DNA from: Flavobacterium sp. Root901
GTDB taxonomy: Bacteria; Bacteroidota; Bacteroidia; Flavobacteriales; Flavobacteriaceae
Direction: 5' to 3'
NCBI RefSeq assembly: GCF_001429765.1
Contig: NZ_LMJB01000011.1
Span: forward strand, 1 to 64,000
DNA: 64,000 bases
Shown: positions 25,605 to 34,243 of the stretch, piece by piece
Numbering within the stretch: position 1 is the stretch's first letter
Layout: every line of letters starts with the position of its first letter
Notes under the pieces: generated by a model
What the model was told of the DNA's origin: nothing
Seen by the model: the letters and a program-made list of their open reading frames with translations, nothing else
Databases searched by the model: none
Program-made: the position numbers and the translations under genes

Positions 25605-27131
25605 ATGAAAAAAATAATAATAATAACCGTAGTTTTTCTGGGTCTGTTTTTTGCATCATCTTGCGAAAATGAATTAGATCTGAACAGCCCAAATGATATA
25701 ACTGTAGATCAATACTGGAAAACTGAAACTGATGCACAGGCTGGCGTTAACTCCATTTATGCCATGTTTTATAAAGACGGCTTGTGGGCGAGATGGATTT
25801 ATTTTCGTTTGGACCTGACTTCTGACGAAGGATTTAGTAATAGTCCGTGGACAGAATTAGCAGACTGGACAAGATTCAATTATATCAATTATAATTTTTG
25901 GGAAGGAAATGTTGTAACCTGGAGAGATACTTACAAAGCTGTTTTTAGATGTAATCAGGTTTTGGCTTATGTCCCGAATATTACATTTCAAAATGAAGAG
26001 GATAAAAAGAGAATTTTAGCACAAGCGAAGTTTTTCAGAGCCTTACATTACTATTATGCAGCTATTCTTTGGGAAAATATTCCTTTGGTTTTAGAGCCGT
26101 CAACCCCGGCAGATTTACCGCAGCAAAGAAATATAACAGAAGTCTGGGCTCAGATTGAAAAAGATTTAAATGAAGCCTATACTGATTTGCCGGCAGAATG
26201 GGCAGGCGACCAGACAGGAAGACCGGATAAAGGTGCGGCAAAAGCTTTTCTTGCAAAAGCATACATGCAGCAGCACAAATGGCCTGAAGCAAAAGCAGCT
26301 TTAGAATATTTAATTACAGGTCCCGGTGCTAGATACAGTTTAGTTACCAATTACAGAGACAATTTTACGGATGTAAATGAAAACAACAGTGAATCTGTTT
26401 TTGAAATTCAGTTTGGAGATCAAAGAAAAGGCGGAACTGGTGAAGATCCAAATGCAGCAGTTTCCAGTAATCGCGGTCAGTTTTTTGCACCAAGAGGAAT
26501 TGGATGGTCTGACGGACAGGCACGTTATTGGTTAGTAGATGCCTTTAAGCAGGAAAAAAACAAAGATGGAAATTTAGATACCAGATTGCGATATACTTTA
26601 TATTATCCGGCTTTAGAAGCAGATTTTGGAGACAAAACTTACGGAAGAAACTGGGAATGGGGCAATAATGAAGCATGGTTTAGAAAAGGAAGCCGTGATT
26701 ATTACAGAAATAATGAAGATTATTACAGTCAGGTAAATTACAGACTTGTTCGTTATGCTGATATTTTATTACGCTACGCCGAAGTTTTAAACGAAACAGG
26801 AAATACTGCACAGGCGTATCAATATGTTGATTTAGTTCGCGCACGTGTCAATATGAACACTTTGGCCGCTGCACATCCTGAAATTGGAAACGATCACGAT
26901 AAATTTTTAGAAAGATTAAAAACAGAAAGAGTTTTAGAATTAGCCGGAGAAAGTGTTCGCTGGGAAGATTTAAAACGCTGGGGAGATTTAAATTCTCAGG
27001 CTTCTGTTGATAAAATCGCGCTTCGTGATCCTGATTTTAAAAACTTTACGGTAGGTAAAAATCAAAGATTACCAATTCCGCAGGTAGATGTAGATAATAA
27101 TCCAAACCTGGACCAGCATCCTGAATATTAA
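25605..27131 (+). CDS. susD: SusD/RagB-family glycan-binding lipoprotein
   Basis: A 508-residue surface lipoprotein (MKKIIIITVVFLGLFFASSC, Cys20) that captures glycan and closes over its SusC partner. The N-terminal ELDLNSPNDITVDQYWKTET and GVNSIYAMFY, the TPR-like helices (AKFFRALHYYYAAILWENIP), the RPDKGAAKAFLAKAYMQ repeat, and the C-terminal YADILLRYAEVLNETG and RVLELAGESVRWEDLKRWG are standard for RagB/SusD. It lies 18 bp after susC and is followed by a strong GC-rich hairpin. The binding residues cannot be predicted from sequence. Confidence 0.97.
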   Translation: MKKIIIITVVFLGLFFASSCENELDLNSPNDITVDQYWKTETDAQAGVNSIYAMFYKDGLWARWIYFRLDLTSDEGFSNSPWTELADWTRFNYINYNFWEGNVVTWRDTYKAVFRCNQVLAYVPNITFQNEEDKKRILAQAKFFRALHYYYAAILWENIPLVLEPSTPADLPQQRNITEVWAQIEKDLNEAYTDLPAEWAGDQTGRPDKGAAKAFLAKAYMQQHKWPEAKAALEYLITGPGARYSLVTNYRDNFTDVNENNSESVFEIQFGDQRKGGTGEDPNAAVSSNRGQFFAPRGIGWSDGQARYWLVDAFKQEKNKDGNLDTRLRYTLYYPALEADFGDKTYGRNWEWGNNEAWFRKGSRDYYRNNEDYYSQVNYRLVRYADILLRYAEVLNETGNTAQAYQYVDLVRARVNMNTLAAAHPEIGNDHDKFLERLKTERVLELAGESVRWEDLKRWGDLNSQASVDKIALRDPDFKNFTVGKNQRLPIPQVDVDNNPNLDQHPEY

Positions 27132-27139
27132 TTATTTAA

Positions 27140-27171
27140 AAGGGAACCGGAAAAAAAAATCCGGTTCCCTT
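27140..27171 (+). terminator. Stem-loop after susD (attenuator or stabiliser)
   Basis: Perfect 12-bp stem AAGGGAACCGGA (27140-27151) / TCCGGTTCCCTT (27160-27171) with an A-rich 8-nt loop. No long T-run follows (TATAAAAG), so it may lower, not stop, transcription into the enzyme genes, or protect the susCD message. Confidence 0.65.
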
Positions 27172-27208
27172 ATAAAAGAACGATCCCGTTCATAACAACA
27201 AAATTATA

Positions 27209-28381
27209 ATGAAAAAAGTAAAATTGTGTCTGACATTTATGTTGGCAGGATTAGTATTGCTAAGCTGTAACAACAAAAAGAGTACTTCTGAAGAAAATAA
27301 AAAAGAAACTGCAGCAGTTGAAAAAAGAGAAATCTGGACAAAAGATCAGGCTGCTAAATGGTATGCAGAACAGCCTTGGTTAGTAGGCTCAAATTATTCT
27401 CCCAGCACAGCTATAAATCAGTTAGAGATGTGGCAGGAAGATACTTTTGATCCCAAAAGAATTGATCAGGAATTAGGCTGGGCAGAAAATTTAGGAATGA
27501 ATGTAATGCGCGTTTACCTGCACGATTTATTGCACCAGCAAGATGCGGAAGGGCTTTACAAGCGCATGGACCAATTTTTGGAAATTGCAGATAAACATCA
27601 TATCAAAACGCTTTTTGTTTTATTTGATTCCTGCTGGGATCCGTTTCCGGCTTTAGGTAAACAACACGCTCCAAAACCACACACGCACAATTCAGGCTGG
27701 GTGCAGAGTCCGGGACAAAAAGCACTGCAGGATAAAACGCAGTATCCTCGTTTAGAGAAATATGTAAAAGAAACCGTTTCAAAATTCAAAGATGACAAAC
27801 GTATTTTAGGATGGGATGTCTGGAACGAACCGGATAACATGACAGGGCCATCTTATGAAAAAGTCGAAATCAAAAATAAAGTCGATTTAGTTCTTCCGCT
27901 CTTAAAAAATATTTTTGTGTGGGCTAGAGAAAGCAATCCGTCACAGCCGTTAACTTCAGGAGTTTGGGTTGGAGACTGGAGTGATGAAGCAAAGATGCAG
28001 CCAATGCACAAAATGCAGTTAGAACAATCTGATATTGTTTCTTTTCACAATTACAATACGCCTCAGGATTTCGAAAAAGTAATTAAACAATTGCAGCGTT
28101 ACGGAAAACCAATGATTTGTACTGAATATATGGCAAGACCAAACGGAAGCACATTTGAAGGTTTTCTTCCAATTGCCAGAAAATACAATGTCGGAATGAT
28201 TAACTGGGGATTTGTTGATGGAAAAACACAAACAAAATACGCCTGGGACAGCTGGACAAAAACATATACTGCTGAACCAAAACTATGGTTTCATGAAGTA
28301 TTGCACACAGACGGAACTCCATACATCAAAGCCGAAACAGATTTGATTAAAAAACTGACTTTGGAAGCGAATAAGAAATAA
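27209..28381 (+). CDS. GH5-like (clan GH-A) glycosidase, lipoprotein
   Basis: A 390-residue lipoprotein (LTFMLAGLVLLSC, Cys20) with a single TIM barrel. The acid/base is Glu207 (GWDVWNEPDNM) and the nucleophile Glu306 (ICTEYMARPNGS), the clan GH-A pattern. MNVMRVYLHDLLHQQDAEGL and FVLFDSCWDPFPALGKQ lie before them. GH5-type cellulase-fold enzymes cut beta-glucan, mannan or xylan chains; the subfamily and substrate are not clear from motifs. It is first in the enzyme part of the PUL, 77 bp after susD. An endo- or exo-enzyme on an arabinose-decorated glycan is the best contextual guess. Confidence 0.82.
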   Translation: MKKVKLCLTFMLAGLVLLSCNNKKSTSEENKKETAAVEKREIWTKDQAAKWYAEQPWLVGSNYSPSTAINQLEMWQEDTFDPKRIDQELGWAENLGMNVMRVYLHDLLHQQDAEGLYKRMDQFLEIADKHHIKTLFVLFDSCWDPFPALGKQHAPKPHTHNSGWVQSPGQKALQDKTQYPRLEKYVKETVSKFKDDKRILGWDVWNEPDNMTGPSYEKVEIKNKVDLVLPLLKNIFVWARESNPSQPLTSGVWVGDWSDEAKMQPMHKMQLEQSDIVSFHNYNTPQDFEKVIKQLQRYGKPMICTEYMARPNGSTFEGFLPIARKYNVGMINWGFVDGKTQTKYAWDSWTKTYTAEPKLWFHEVLHTDGTPYIKAETDLIKKLTLEANKK

Positions 28382-28386
28382 GATTT

Positions 28387-28609
28387 TTTTGCCACAGATT
28401 TCACAGATTAAGATGATTAATCTTTCTAATCCTTTAATCTGTGGCAAAATAATATTCTCTATAAAAAACATAGCCCAAGGTTTCAACCTTAGGAACCTTG
28501 TGAAACATACGCTGCAATAATCATTGCGTCCCCAAGGTTGAAACCTTGGGCTATGTTCAAAAACAGATTAAAAAAATAATCCATTTAATTCTTTTAATCT
28601 GTGGCAAAA
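28387..28609. repeat. Composite intergenic inverted repeats
   Basis: The spacer between the GH5-like and GH43-like genes is almost all inverted repeat. Arms TTTTGCCACAGATT (28387-28400) / AATCTGTGGCAAAA (28436-28449) are followed by a perfect 24-bp pair at 28467-28490 / 28534-28557 (core CCCAAGGTTTCAACC). A second copy of the right arm of the first pair is at 28596-28609. No ORF is inside. It looks like dispersed non-coding repeats nested into one another. Confidence 0.75.
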
Positions 28610-28636
28610 AACATTTTAATCGTAACAGAAATAAAA

Positions 28637-29683
28637 ATGAAAAAAATAAAACAGCTCTTTTTACTGATAGCAATCGTAATTGGATTTTCTGCGAAAGCAC
28701 AGCAGCCAGATCCGCCGGGACAGGTAAAAGGAAATGAAAAGCCAAAAAATGAAGCCTATCTTTTTGCGCATATGACACATACCGATTATGGCAGATTGTA
28801 TTATTCTGTAAGTCTTGACGGTTTGCATTGGGAAAACCTCAACAACGGAAAAAGAGTTTTTGAAGAGTATAAAGGACATCCGGATATCTGTAAAGGGCCG
28901 GATGGGAAATATTACATCGCGGGAAATACGGGCGATGATGCCAAAGCAATCAATATTTGGGTTTCTGAGGATTTGATTACATGGAAAAAACATTCAGATT
29001 ATACGCCTGATTTAAAAAGTACACCTGATTATTCAAATGCTTTACAGCGAATAGGTGCCCCAAAGTTATATTACGATAAAGATTCTGAAAAGTTTATCAT
29101 GACATGGCACACACCGCATCTTGAAGGGACAAAAGAAGATGGCGAACGTTATTGGGCAAGCCAGCGAACTTTATATGTTTTATCTAAAGATTTAAAAACT
29201 TTTGAAGGAATGCCAAAACGTTTATTCGATTGGGATATGGGCACGATTGATGTTTTTATTCGAAAAGTCGGTGATTCCTACTACGCTGTGATTAAAGACG
29301 AAACGTATCCAACTTTGTATTGGACAACTGGAAAAACCATCAGGATAGCCAAATCAAAATCCCTTTTAGGGCCTTATTCTTTGCCCCAGCAATCTATCAG
29401 TCCAAATTTTAGAGAAGCGCCAATGTTAATTCCTTCTCCCGATGATAAAATATGGTACATGTATTACGAACAATATCCCGGTGTTTCTTACGGGTTATCG
29501 ATCGCAGACAATTTAAACGGCCCGTGGTTTCAGGCATCAGGTTACACTTTTTTCTCTGATTGGGACAAATACAGTTTACCTGAAAAAGTACGCCACGGCT
29601 GTATGATTACAATCTCTAAAAATGAATACGACAATCTGGTGAAAAAATTCGGGATTGTAAAAGATATTAGAAGTAAAAAGTAA
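28637..29683 (+). CDS. Secreted GH43-like five-bladed propeller glycosidase
   Basis: A 348-residue secreted protein (signal MKKIKQLFLLIAIVIGFSAKA-QQ). The repeated blades read as a GH43/GH32-type propeller: LYYSVSLDGLHWEN, GHPDICKGPDGKYYIAG, GAPKLYYDKDSEKFIMTWHT, GTIDVFIRKVGDSYYAVIKD, REAPMLIPSPDDKIWYMYYE. Asp in HPDIC, Asp in TIDVF and Glu in REAPM fit the acidic trio of these enzymes. The subfamily is not one I recognise with confidence, so the cleaved sugar (arabinofuranose, galactofuranose or xylose) is open. The ATG at 28637 starts the signal peptide; an in-frame ATG at 28601 is in the repeat before it. Confidence 0.75.
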   Translation: MKKIKQLFLLIAIVIGFSAKAQQPDPPGQVKGNEKPKNEAYLFAHMTHTDYGRLYYSVSLDGLHWENLNNGKRVFEEYKGHPDICKGPDGKYYIAGNTGDDAKAINIWVSEDLITWKKHSDYTPDLKSTPDYSNALQRIGAPKLYYDKDSEKFIMTWHTPHLEGTKEDGERYWASQRTLYVLSKDLKTFEGMPKRLFDWDMGTIDVFIRKVGDSYYAVIKDETYPTLYWTTGKTIRIAKSKSLLGPYSLPQQSISPNFREAPMLIPSPDDKIWYMYYEQYPGVSYGLSIADNLNGPWFQASGYTFFSDWDKYSLPEKVRHGCMITISKNEYDNLVKKFGIVKDIRSKK

Positions 29684-29697
29684 AATGAAGAATGCTT

Positions 29698-29814
29698 AAG
29701 GTTAGATGTTAGAAGGTCTTTTTTTGAGTTAATAGACTAGTGGATTTTTAATCGGAAATAATATATCCATCTAACATCTAACCTTTACCACCTCACATTT
29801 TACTATAAAATGTG
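29698..29814. repeat. Two consecutive inverted repeats
   Basis: Perfect 16-bp arms AAGGTTAGATGTTAGA (29698-29713) / TCTAACATCTAACCTT (29770-29785) are followed by the hairpin CACATTTTA (29794-29802) / TAAAATGTG (29806-29814). They occupy the 250-bp spacer before the GH2 gene. A terminator or mRNA-end role is possible. Confidence 0.65.
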
Positions 29815-29933
29815 GTTAATTAAGTTAGTTTAAGTAATTGCCAGGCTTATGTGGATATAAGTCTGGTAATTCAATTTTGATTTTGAAGAATCACGGCATT
29901 ATTTAATGAAAAAATGTCCAATACATATAGAGC

Positions 29934-31748
29934 ATGAAAAGAAAAAGTATCCTTTTTTTAGCCTTGTTTTCAATATTTGCTGCAAATGCACAATGGAAAG
30001 CGCAGGGAGACAAAATCAAAACAAAATGGGCTTTGGAGGTTGACCCGAATAAAACTTTACCTGAATATCCCCGTCCTATTATGGAGCGAAGCCAATGGAA
30101 AAATCTGAATGGTTTATGGAATTACGCCATTCAGGAATTTGGAAAAACAGCACCTTCAAAATACGACGGGCAGATTTTGGTTCCGTTTGCGGCTGAATCG
30201 AGTTTGTCCGGCGTAATGAAAGAAGTAGGTTCAAAAAATGAACTTTGGTACGAAACCAATTTCTCTGTTGAATCGGGTTGGAACGGAAAAAATATTCTTT
30301 TGCATTTTGGTGCTGTAGACTGGAAAACAGAAGTTTTTATTAACGATATAAAAGTTGGTTCTCACACGGGAGGATATACTCCGTTTACTTTTGATATTAC
30401 GCCATTTCTTCAAAAAGGGAAAAATCAAAAACTGGTCGTAAAAGTTTGGGATCCATCAAACGACGGACCTCAGCCAAGAGGAAAACAAGTTAAAAATCCG
30501 GAAGGAATTTGGTACACACCTGTAACCGGAATTTGGCAGACAGTCTGGATGGAACCTGTAAATCCTAAAAATATTACGGTGTTAAAAATAACACCCAATA
30601 TTGATCAAAATACGATAAGCATTAAAGCCGATGTAAACGGAGCAGAAAAAGGTGATTTAATTGAAGTTACTGTTTTTGACGGAGAAAATGAAATCGCTAG
30701 GCAAAAAGCTGTAGTCGCAGAAAGTAATGATATCATTATAAGTAACCCTAAATTATGGTCGCCGGAAAATCCATTTTTATATCAGACTAAAATCCGTTTA
30801 ATCAGCAAAAATAAAATAGTGGATGAGGTGAAAAGTTATTTTGCAATGCGAAAAATTTCATCAAAAAGAGATGAAAACGGAATTATGAGAATGCAGTTAA
30901 ATAACAAAGATTATTTTCAATTCGGACCTTTAGATCAAGGCTGGTGGCCAGACGGATTGTACACAGCACCAACTGACGAAGCCCTAAAATATGATATTAT
31001 TAAAACTAAAGAATTAGGCTTTAATATGATTCGAAAACATGTTAAGGTAGAACCGGAACGCTGGTATACACACTGTGATCAGCTAGGAATTTTGGTTTGG
31101 CAGGATATGCCGAGCGGAGACGAACAGCCAATTTGGCAAAACACAAAATACTTCGACGATACCGAATTACAGCGTTCGCCAAAATCAGAAGAAATTTACA
31201 GAAAGGAATGGTGCGAAATTATGGATCATTTGTATTCCTATCCAAGTATTGTGGTTTGGGTTCCGTTTAACGAAGCCTGGGGACAATTTAAAACCGTCGA
31301 AATTACCGAATGGACCAAAAACCACGATCCAGGACGTTTAGTAAATTCATCAAGCGGAGGAAATCATTTTCAAATAGGCGATATATTAGATCTCCATAAT
31401 TATCCGGGACCTGAAATGTATTTATACGATGCCAGAAGAGTAACTGTTTTAGGAGAATATGGCGGAATTGGTTTACCATTAGAAGGCCATTTATGGAGAG
31501 CAAATGACAACTGGGGTTATGTTAAATTTAAAAATCAGACAGAGGTAACCGCCGAATATATTAAATACGCGAAAATCCTGAAGAATTATGTAAAAACAGG
31601 ATTTTCAGCTGCAGTTTATACACAAACAACAGATGTTGAAGGTGAAGTAAACGGATTCATGACCTATGATAGAAAAGTAGATAAAATGGATTTTAAAGCG
31701 GTAAATCAAATGAACATAGAAGTTATTAATGCACTGAATCAGAAATGA
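29934..31748 (+). CDS. Secreted GH2 glycosidase (beta-galactosidase/glucuronidase superfamily)
   Basis: A 604-residue secreted enzyme (signal MKRKSILFLALFSIFAANA-QW). Domains in order: sugar-binding jelly roll (about 45-200, YETNFSVESGWNGKNILLHF, GSHTGGYTPFTFDIT), Ig-like domain (about 205-305) and TIM barrel. The acid/base is Glu447 (VPFNEAWGQF) and the nucleophile Glu508 (VLGEYGGIGLP). Compact GH2 enzymes of this layout occur in many Bacteroidota PULs with different specificities. LGEYGG differs from the CEYAHAMGN site of the LacZ-like GH2 at 51700, so the two are not duplicates. Substrate is unknown; an arabinose- or galactose-linked side chain is plausible here. Confidence 0.9.
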   Translation: MKRKSILFLALFSIFAANAQWKAQGDKIKTKWALEVDPNKTLPEYPRPIMERSQWKNLNGLWNYAIQEFGKTAPSKYDGQILVPFAAESSLSGVMKEVGSKNELWYETNFSVESGWNGKNILLHFGAVDWKTEVFINDIKVGSHTGGYTPFTFDITPFLQKGKNQKLVVKVWDPSNDGPQPRGKQVKNPEGIWYTPVTGIWQTVWMEPVNPKNITVLKITPNIDQNTISIKADVNGAEKGDLIEVTVFDGENEIARQKAVVAESNDIIISNPKLWSPENPFLYQTKIRLISKNKIVDEVKSYFAMRKISSKRDENGIMRMQLNNKDYFQFGPLDQGWWPDGLYTAPTDEALKYDIIKTKELGFNMIRKHVKVEPERWYTHCDQLGILVWQDMPSGDEQPIWQNTKYFDDTELQRSPKSEEIYRKEWCEIMDHLYSYPSIVVWVPFNEAWGQFKTVEITEWTKNHDPGRLVNSSSGGNHFQIGDILDLHNYPGPEMYLYDARRVTVLGEYGGIGLPLEGHLWRANDNWGYVKFKNQTEVTAEYIKYAKILKNYVKTGFSAAVYTQTTDVEGEVNGFMTYDRKVDKMDFKAVNQMNIEVINALNQK

Positions 31749-31751
31749 TTT

Positions 31752-31842
31752 TTTTCTCTCACAGATTTTGGAGATAGAGCATTTTTTTATCTGCTTAATC
31801 TGCCAAATCTGTGAGAGAAAATTTAAACACATAGAAACATAG
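31752..31842. repeat. Inverted repeat plus AAACACATAG element
   Basis: Perfect 17-bp arms TTTTCTCTCACAGATTT (31752-31768) / AAATCTGTGAGAGAAAA (31805-31821) start 3 bp after the GH2 stop. AAACACATAGAAACATAG (31825-31842) follows, a sequence that recurs near 50376 and 51621. This is a dispersed non-coding repeat that could end the GH2 message. Confidence 0.7.
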
Positions 31843-31861
31843 TTTTTTAGAATCGTAGAAA

Positions 31862-32884
31862 ATGAAAAAATACCTATTCCTTTTATTGCTCACCACCCTA
31901 AGTTTTGCACAACAGAAAACTTTTACAAACCCAATTCTTCCATCAGGTGCAGATCCATATTCAACCTATTATAAAGGATATTATTATTACACAAATACGC
32001 TTGGAAACCGTTTAGTTTTATGGAAAACAAAAGATTTATCAGACATCAGAAATGCGGAAAGTAAAGTGATTTGGACACCGCCAAAAAACACAGATTATTC
32101 GGCAGAAATATGGGCGCCTGAATTTCATATCATCAAAGGAAAATGGTATTGCTATTTTGCTGCAGACAATGGAGACAACAACAATCACAGAATGTATGTT
32201 TTAGAAAACAAATCATCAGATCCGTTTAAAGGTAATTTTGAGTTTAAAGGAAAAATTGCAGCCCAGACAGACAAATGGGCAATTGACGGAAATGTTTTTG
32301 AATATAAAAAACAGCTTTATATGATTTGGGCCGGCTGGGAAGGAGATACCAACGGACAGCAGAATATTTACATTGCAAAAATGAAAAATCCGCTTGAAAT
32401 TGACGGTGATCGTGTCCTGATATCATCACCGGTAAATGATTGGGAAACGCACGGAGCACTGCATGATGATGTAAATCCGGCACAAGTAAATGTAAATGAA
32501 GGCCCTCAGTTTTTAGAAAGAAACGGTAAAATTTTTATTGTTTTTTCGGCAAGCGGATGCTGGACAGATTTTTACTCATTGGGATTATTATCCTTTAGTG
32601 GCGGTAATAATTTGCTGGATGCATCGGCTTGGAAAAAATCTCCGGATCCCATTTTTAAACAATCAGATAAAAATAAAGTTTATGCACCGGGACATAATTC
32701 TTTTTTCAAATCTCCAAACGGGAAAGAAGACTGGATTTTATACCACGCCAATTCAAATCCTGGTGAAGGCTGCGGGAACAAAAGATCGCCAAGAATGCAG
32801 AAAATAAATTGGAATGCAGAAGGATTTCCTGTTTTAGGCGAACCGGTAAGTACAGAAACCAAACTTGAAATTCCTTCAAAATAA
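31862..32884 (+). CDS. GH43_26-like exo-alpha-1,5-L-arabinofuranosidase, secreted
   Basis: A 340-residue secreted enzyme (signal MKKYLFLLLLTTLSFA-QQ). The base is Asp31 (ILPSGADPYSTYYKG); SAEIWAPEFHIIKGKWYCYF, WAIDGNVFEYKKQLYMIWAG, NVNEGPQFLERNGKIFIVFS and the histidine-containing APGHNSFFKSPNGKEDWILY follow. The pattern ADPY...WAPE...IDG...NEGP is what I associate with the GH43_26 exo-arabinofuranosidases that trim arabinan or arabinose side chains. Its presence is the best single clue to the PUL target. The subfamily call is by motif only. Confidence 0.88.
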   Translation: MKKYLFLLLLTTLSFAQQKTFTNPILPSGADPYSTYYKGYYYYTNTLGNRLVLWKTKDLSDIRNAESKVIWTPPKNTDYSAEIWAPEFHIIKGKWYCYFAADNGDNNNHRMYVLENKSSDPFKGNFEFKGKIAAQTDKWAIDGNVFEYKKQLYMIWAGWEGDTNGQQNIYIAKMKNPLEIDGDRVLISSPVNDWETHGALHDDVNPAQVNVNEGPQFLERNGKIFIVFSASGCWTDFYSLGLLSFSGGNNLLDASAWKKSPDPIFKQSDKNKVYAPGHNSFFKSPNGKEDWILYHANSNPGEGCGNKRSPRMQKINWNAEGFPVLGEPVSTETKLEIPSK

Positions 32885-32908
32885 TATAACTATTTAAAAT
32901 TCTCAAAA

Positions 32909-34084
32909 ATGAAAAATATTCAAATAGCAGCAGTTTTAATGCTCGCACTTTTTCAGTTTAACTGCAAAGACAATAAAAAGGAAAACGAAACAACAAAACA
33001 AACAACTGCGATAGAAACAGATTCAGTAAAAACCGTTTTGGAAACTAAAAATTTTGACACTGTAATCGACGGTAAAAAAGTCAATTTATACTGGATTGAA
33101 AACAAAGGAATCAAAGCTGCTTTTACAAATTACGGCGGAAGATTAATTGGACTCTGGGTTAAGGATAAAAACGGAAAACCAACTGATGTTGTAGTTGGAA
33201 TGAACAGCGCAAAAGGTTTCAAAAACGCTACAGAACCTTATTTTGGAGCGACGATAGGAAGAGTTGGAAACCGAATTGCGAAAGGGAAATTTACATTAGA
33301 AGGAAAACAGTATCAAATACCACTGAACAATGGAAAAAATGCTTTGCATGGCGGTGTAAAAGGTTTTCAGGATGTGGTTTGGAATGCTGAAAAAACAAGT
33401 GAAAACACTTTAGTTTTTACTTATGTTTCACCCGATGGAGAACAAGGTTTTCCGGGAAAATTAAATGTAAAAGTCATTTATACAATTACAGATGATAATG
33501 CTGTAAAAATGGAATATGAAGCAACGACAGACAAAACAACTATTGTTAATCTGACGAATCATGCCTTTTTTAATTTAAACGGAGAAGGAAGCGGTACTAT
33601 TTTAAATCACGAACTGCAGATTTATGCCAATGAATTTACGCCCGTCGATGAAGGTTTGATTCCGTCCGGAGAATTAAAATCAGTAAAAAATACGGTATTT
33701 GATTTTACTTCAAAACATACAATCGGCGAAAGAATTGAGACAAAAGAGGAGCAGTTAAAATTCGGGAAAGGATACGATCATAATTATGTTTTAAACGGAA
33801 AAAAGAAAAACGGACTCAATCATGCCGCAACAATTTCTGGAGATAAATCGGGAATTACACTGGATATTTTTACGGAAGAACCGGGATTACAGTTTTACAG
33901 CGGTAATTTCATGCAGTCAAAAAATACTTTTAAAAGCGGTGCAAAAGATGATTTCAGAACAGCATTTGCTTTAGAAACCCAGCATTTTCCGGATGCGCCA
34001 AATCAGCCAAAGTTCGCCCCGATTGTTTTAAAACCCGGAGAAAAATATCATACGGTTTCTTATTATCAGTTTTCTGTGAAATAA
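32909..34084 (+). CDS. galM: Aldose 1-epimerase, lipoprotein
   Basis: A 391-residue mutarotase with a lipoprotein signal (LMLALFQFNC, Cys19) and a linker of charged residues before the domain. It shows GATIGRVGNRIAKGKF, PLNNGKNALHGGVKGFQDVVW with the substrate His, the second His in NLTNHAFFNLNGEG, and the catalytic Glu in ALETQHFPDAPNQP. It interconverts the alpha and beta forms of aldoses (arabinose, galactose, xylose) released in the periplasm. It is 24 bp after the GH43_26-like gene. Confidence 0.94.
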   Translation: MKNIQIAAVLMLALFQFNCKDNKKENETTKQTTAIETDSVKTVLETKNFDTVIDGKKVNLYWIENKGIKAAFTNYGGRLIGLWVKDKNGKPTDVVVGMNSAKGFKNATEPYFGATIGRVGNRIAKGKFTLEGKQYQIPLNNGKNALHGGVKGFQDVVWNAEKTSENTLVFTYVSPDGEQGFPGKLNVKVIYTITDDNAVKMEYEATTDKTTIVNLTNHAFFNLNGEGSGTILNHELQIYANEFTPVDEGLIPSGELKSVKNTVFDFTSKHTIGERIETKEEQLKFGKGYDHNYVLNGKKKNGLNHAATISGDKSGITLDIFTEEPGLQFYSGNFMQSKNTFKSGAKDDFRTAFALETQHFPDAPNQPKFAPIVLKPGEKYHTVSYYQFSVK

Positions 34085-34111
34085 GTCATGAGTTATAATT
34101 TAGTTCAAAGC

Positions 34112-34189
34112 TTTGTCATTGCTCGTTCATCGTAATGCAATAAAATGTCGATAAACTGTGCTTTCTTCTACTTCGCTCAGGATGACAAA
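34112..34189. repeat. Short inverted repeat TTTGTCAT/ATGACAAA
   Basis: Arms TTTGTCAT (34112-34119) and ATGACAAA (34182-34189) with CTTCGCTCAGG before the right arm. The outer bases match the TTTGTCATTTCGACG family seen at 13341 and 47094, so this may be a diverged member. Confidence 0.45.
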
Positions 34190-34243
34190 ATTGAGGAAAA
34201 ACCTTTGCGCACTTTGCAGTTAAAAAACATTAAAATCAAAAAA

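Noticed and set aside
28387..28609. Possible CRISPR array from the repeated arms
   Set aside because: There are only two or three copies with unequal spacing and inverted orientation, and no cas gene is in the window.
34145..34243. Extra N-terminal residues of the last GH43
   Set aside because: The frame runs through a repeat-like spacer, and the lipoprotein signal begins at 34244.
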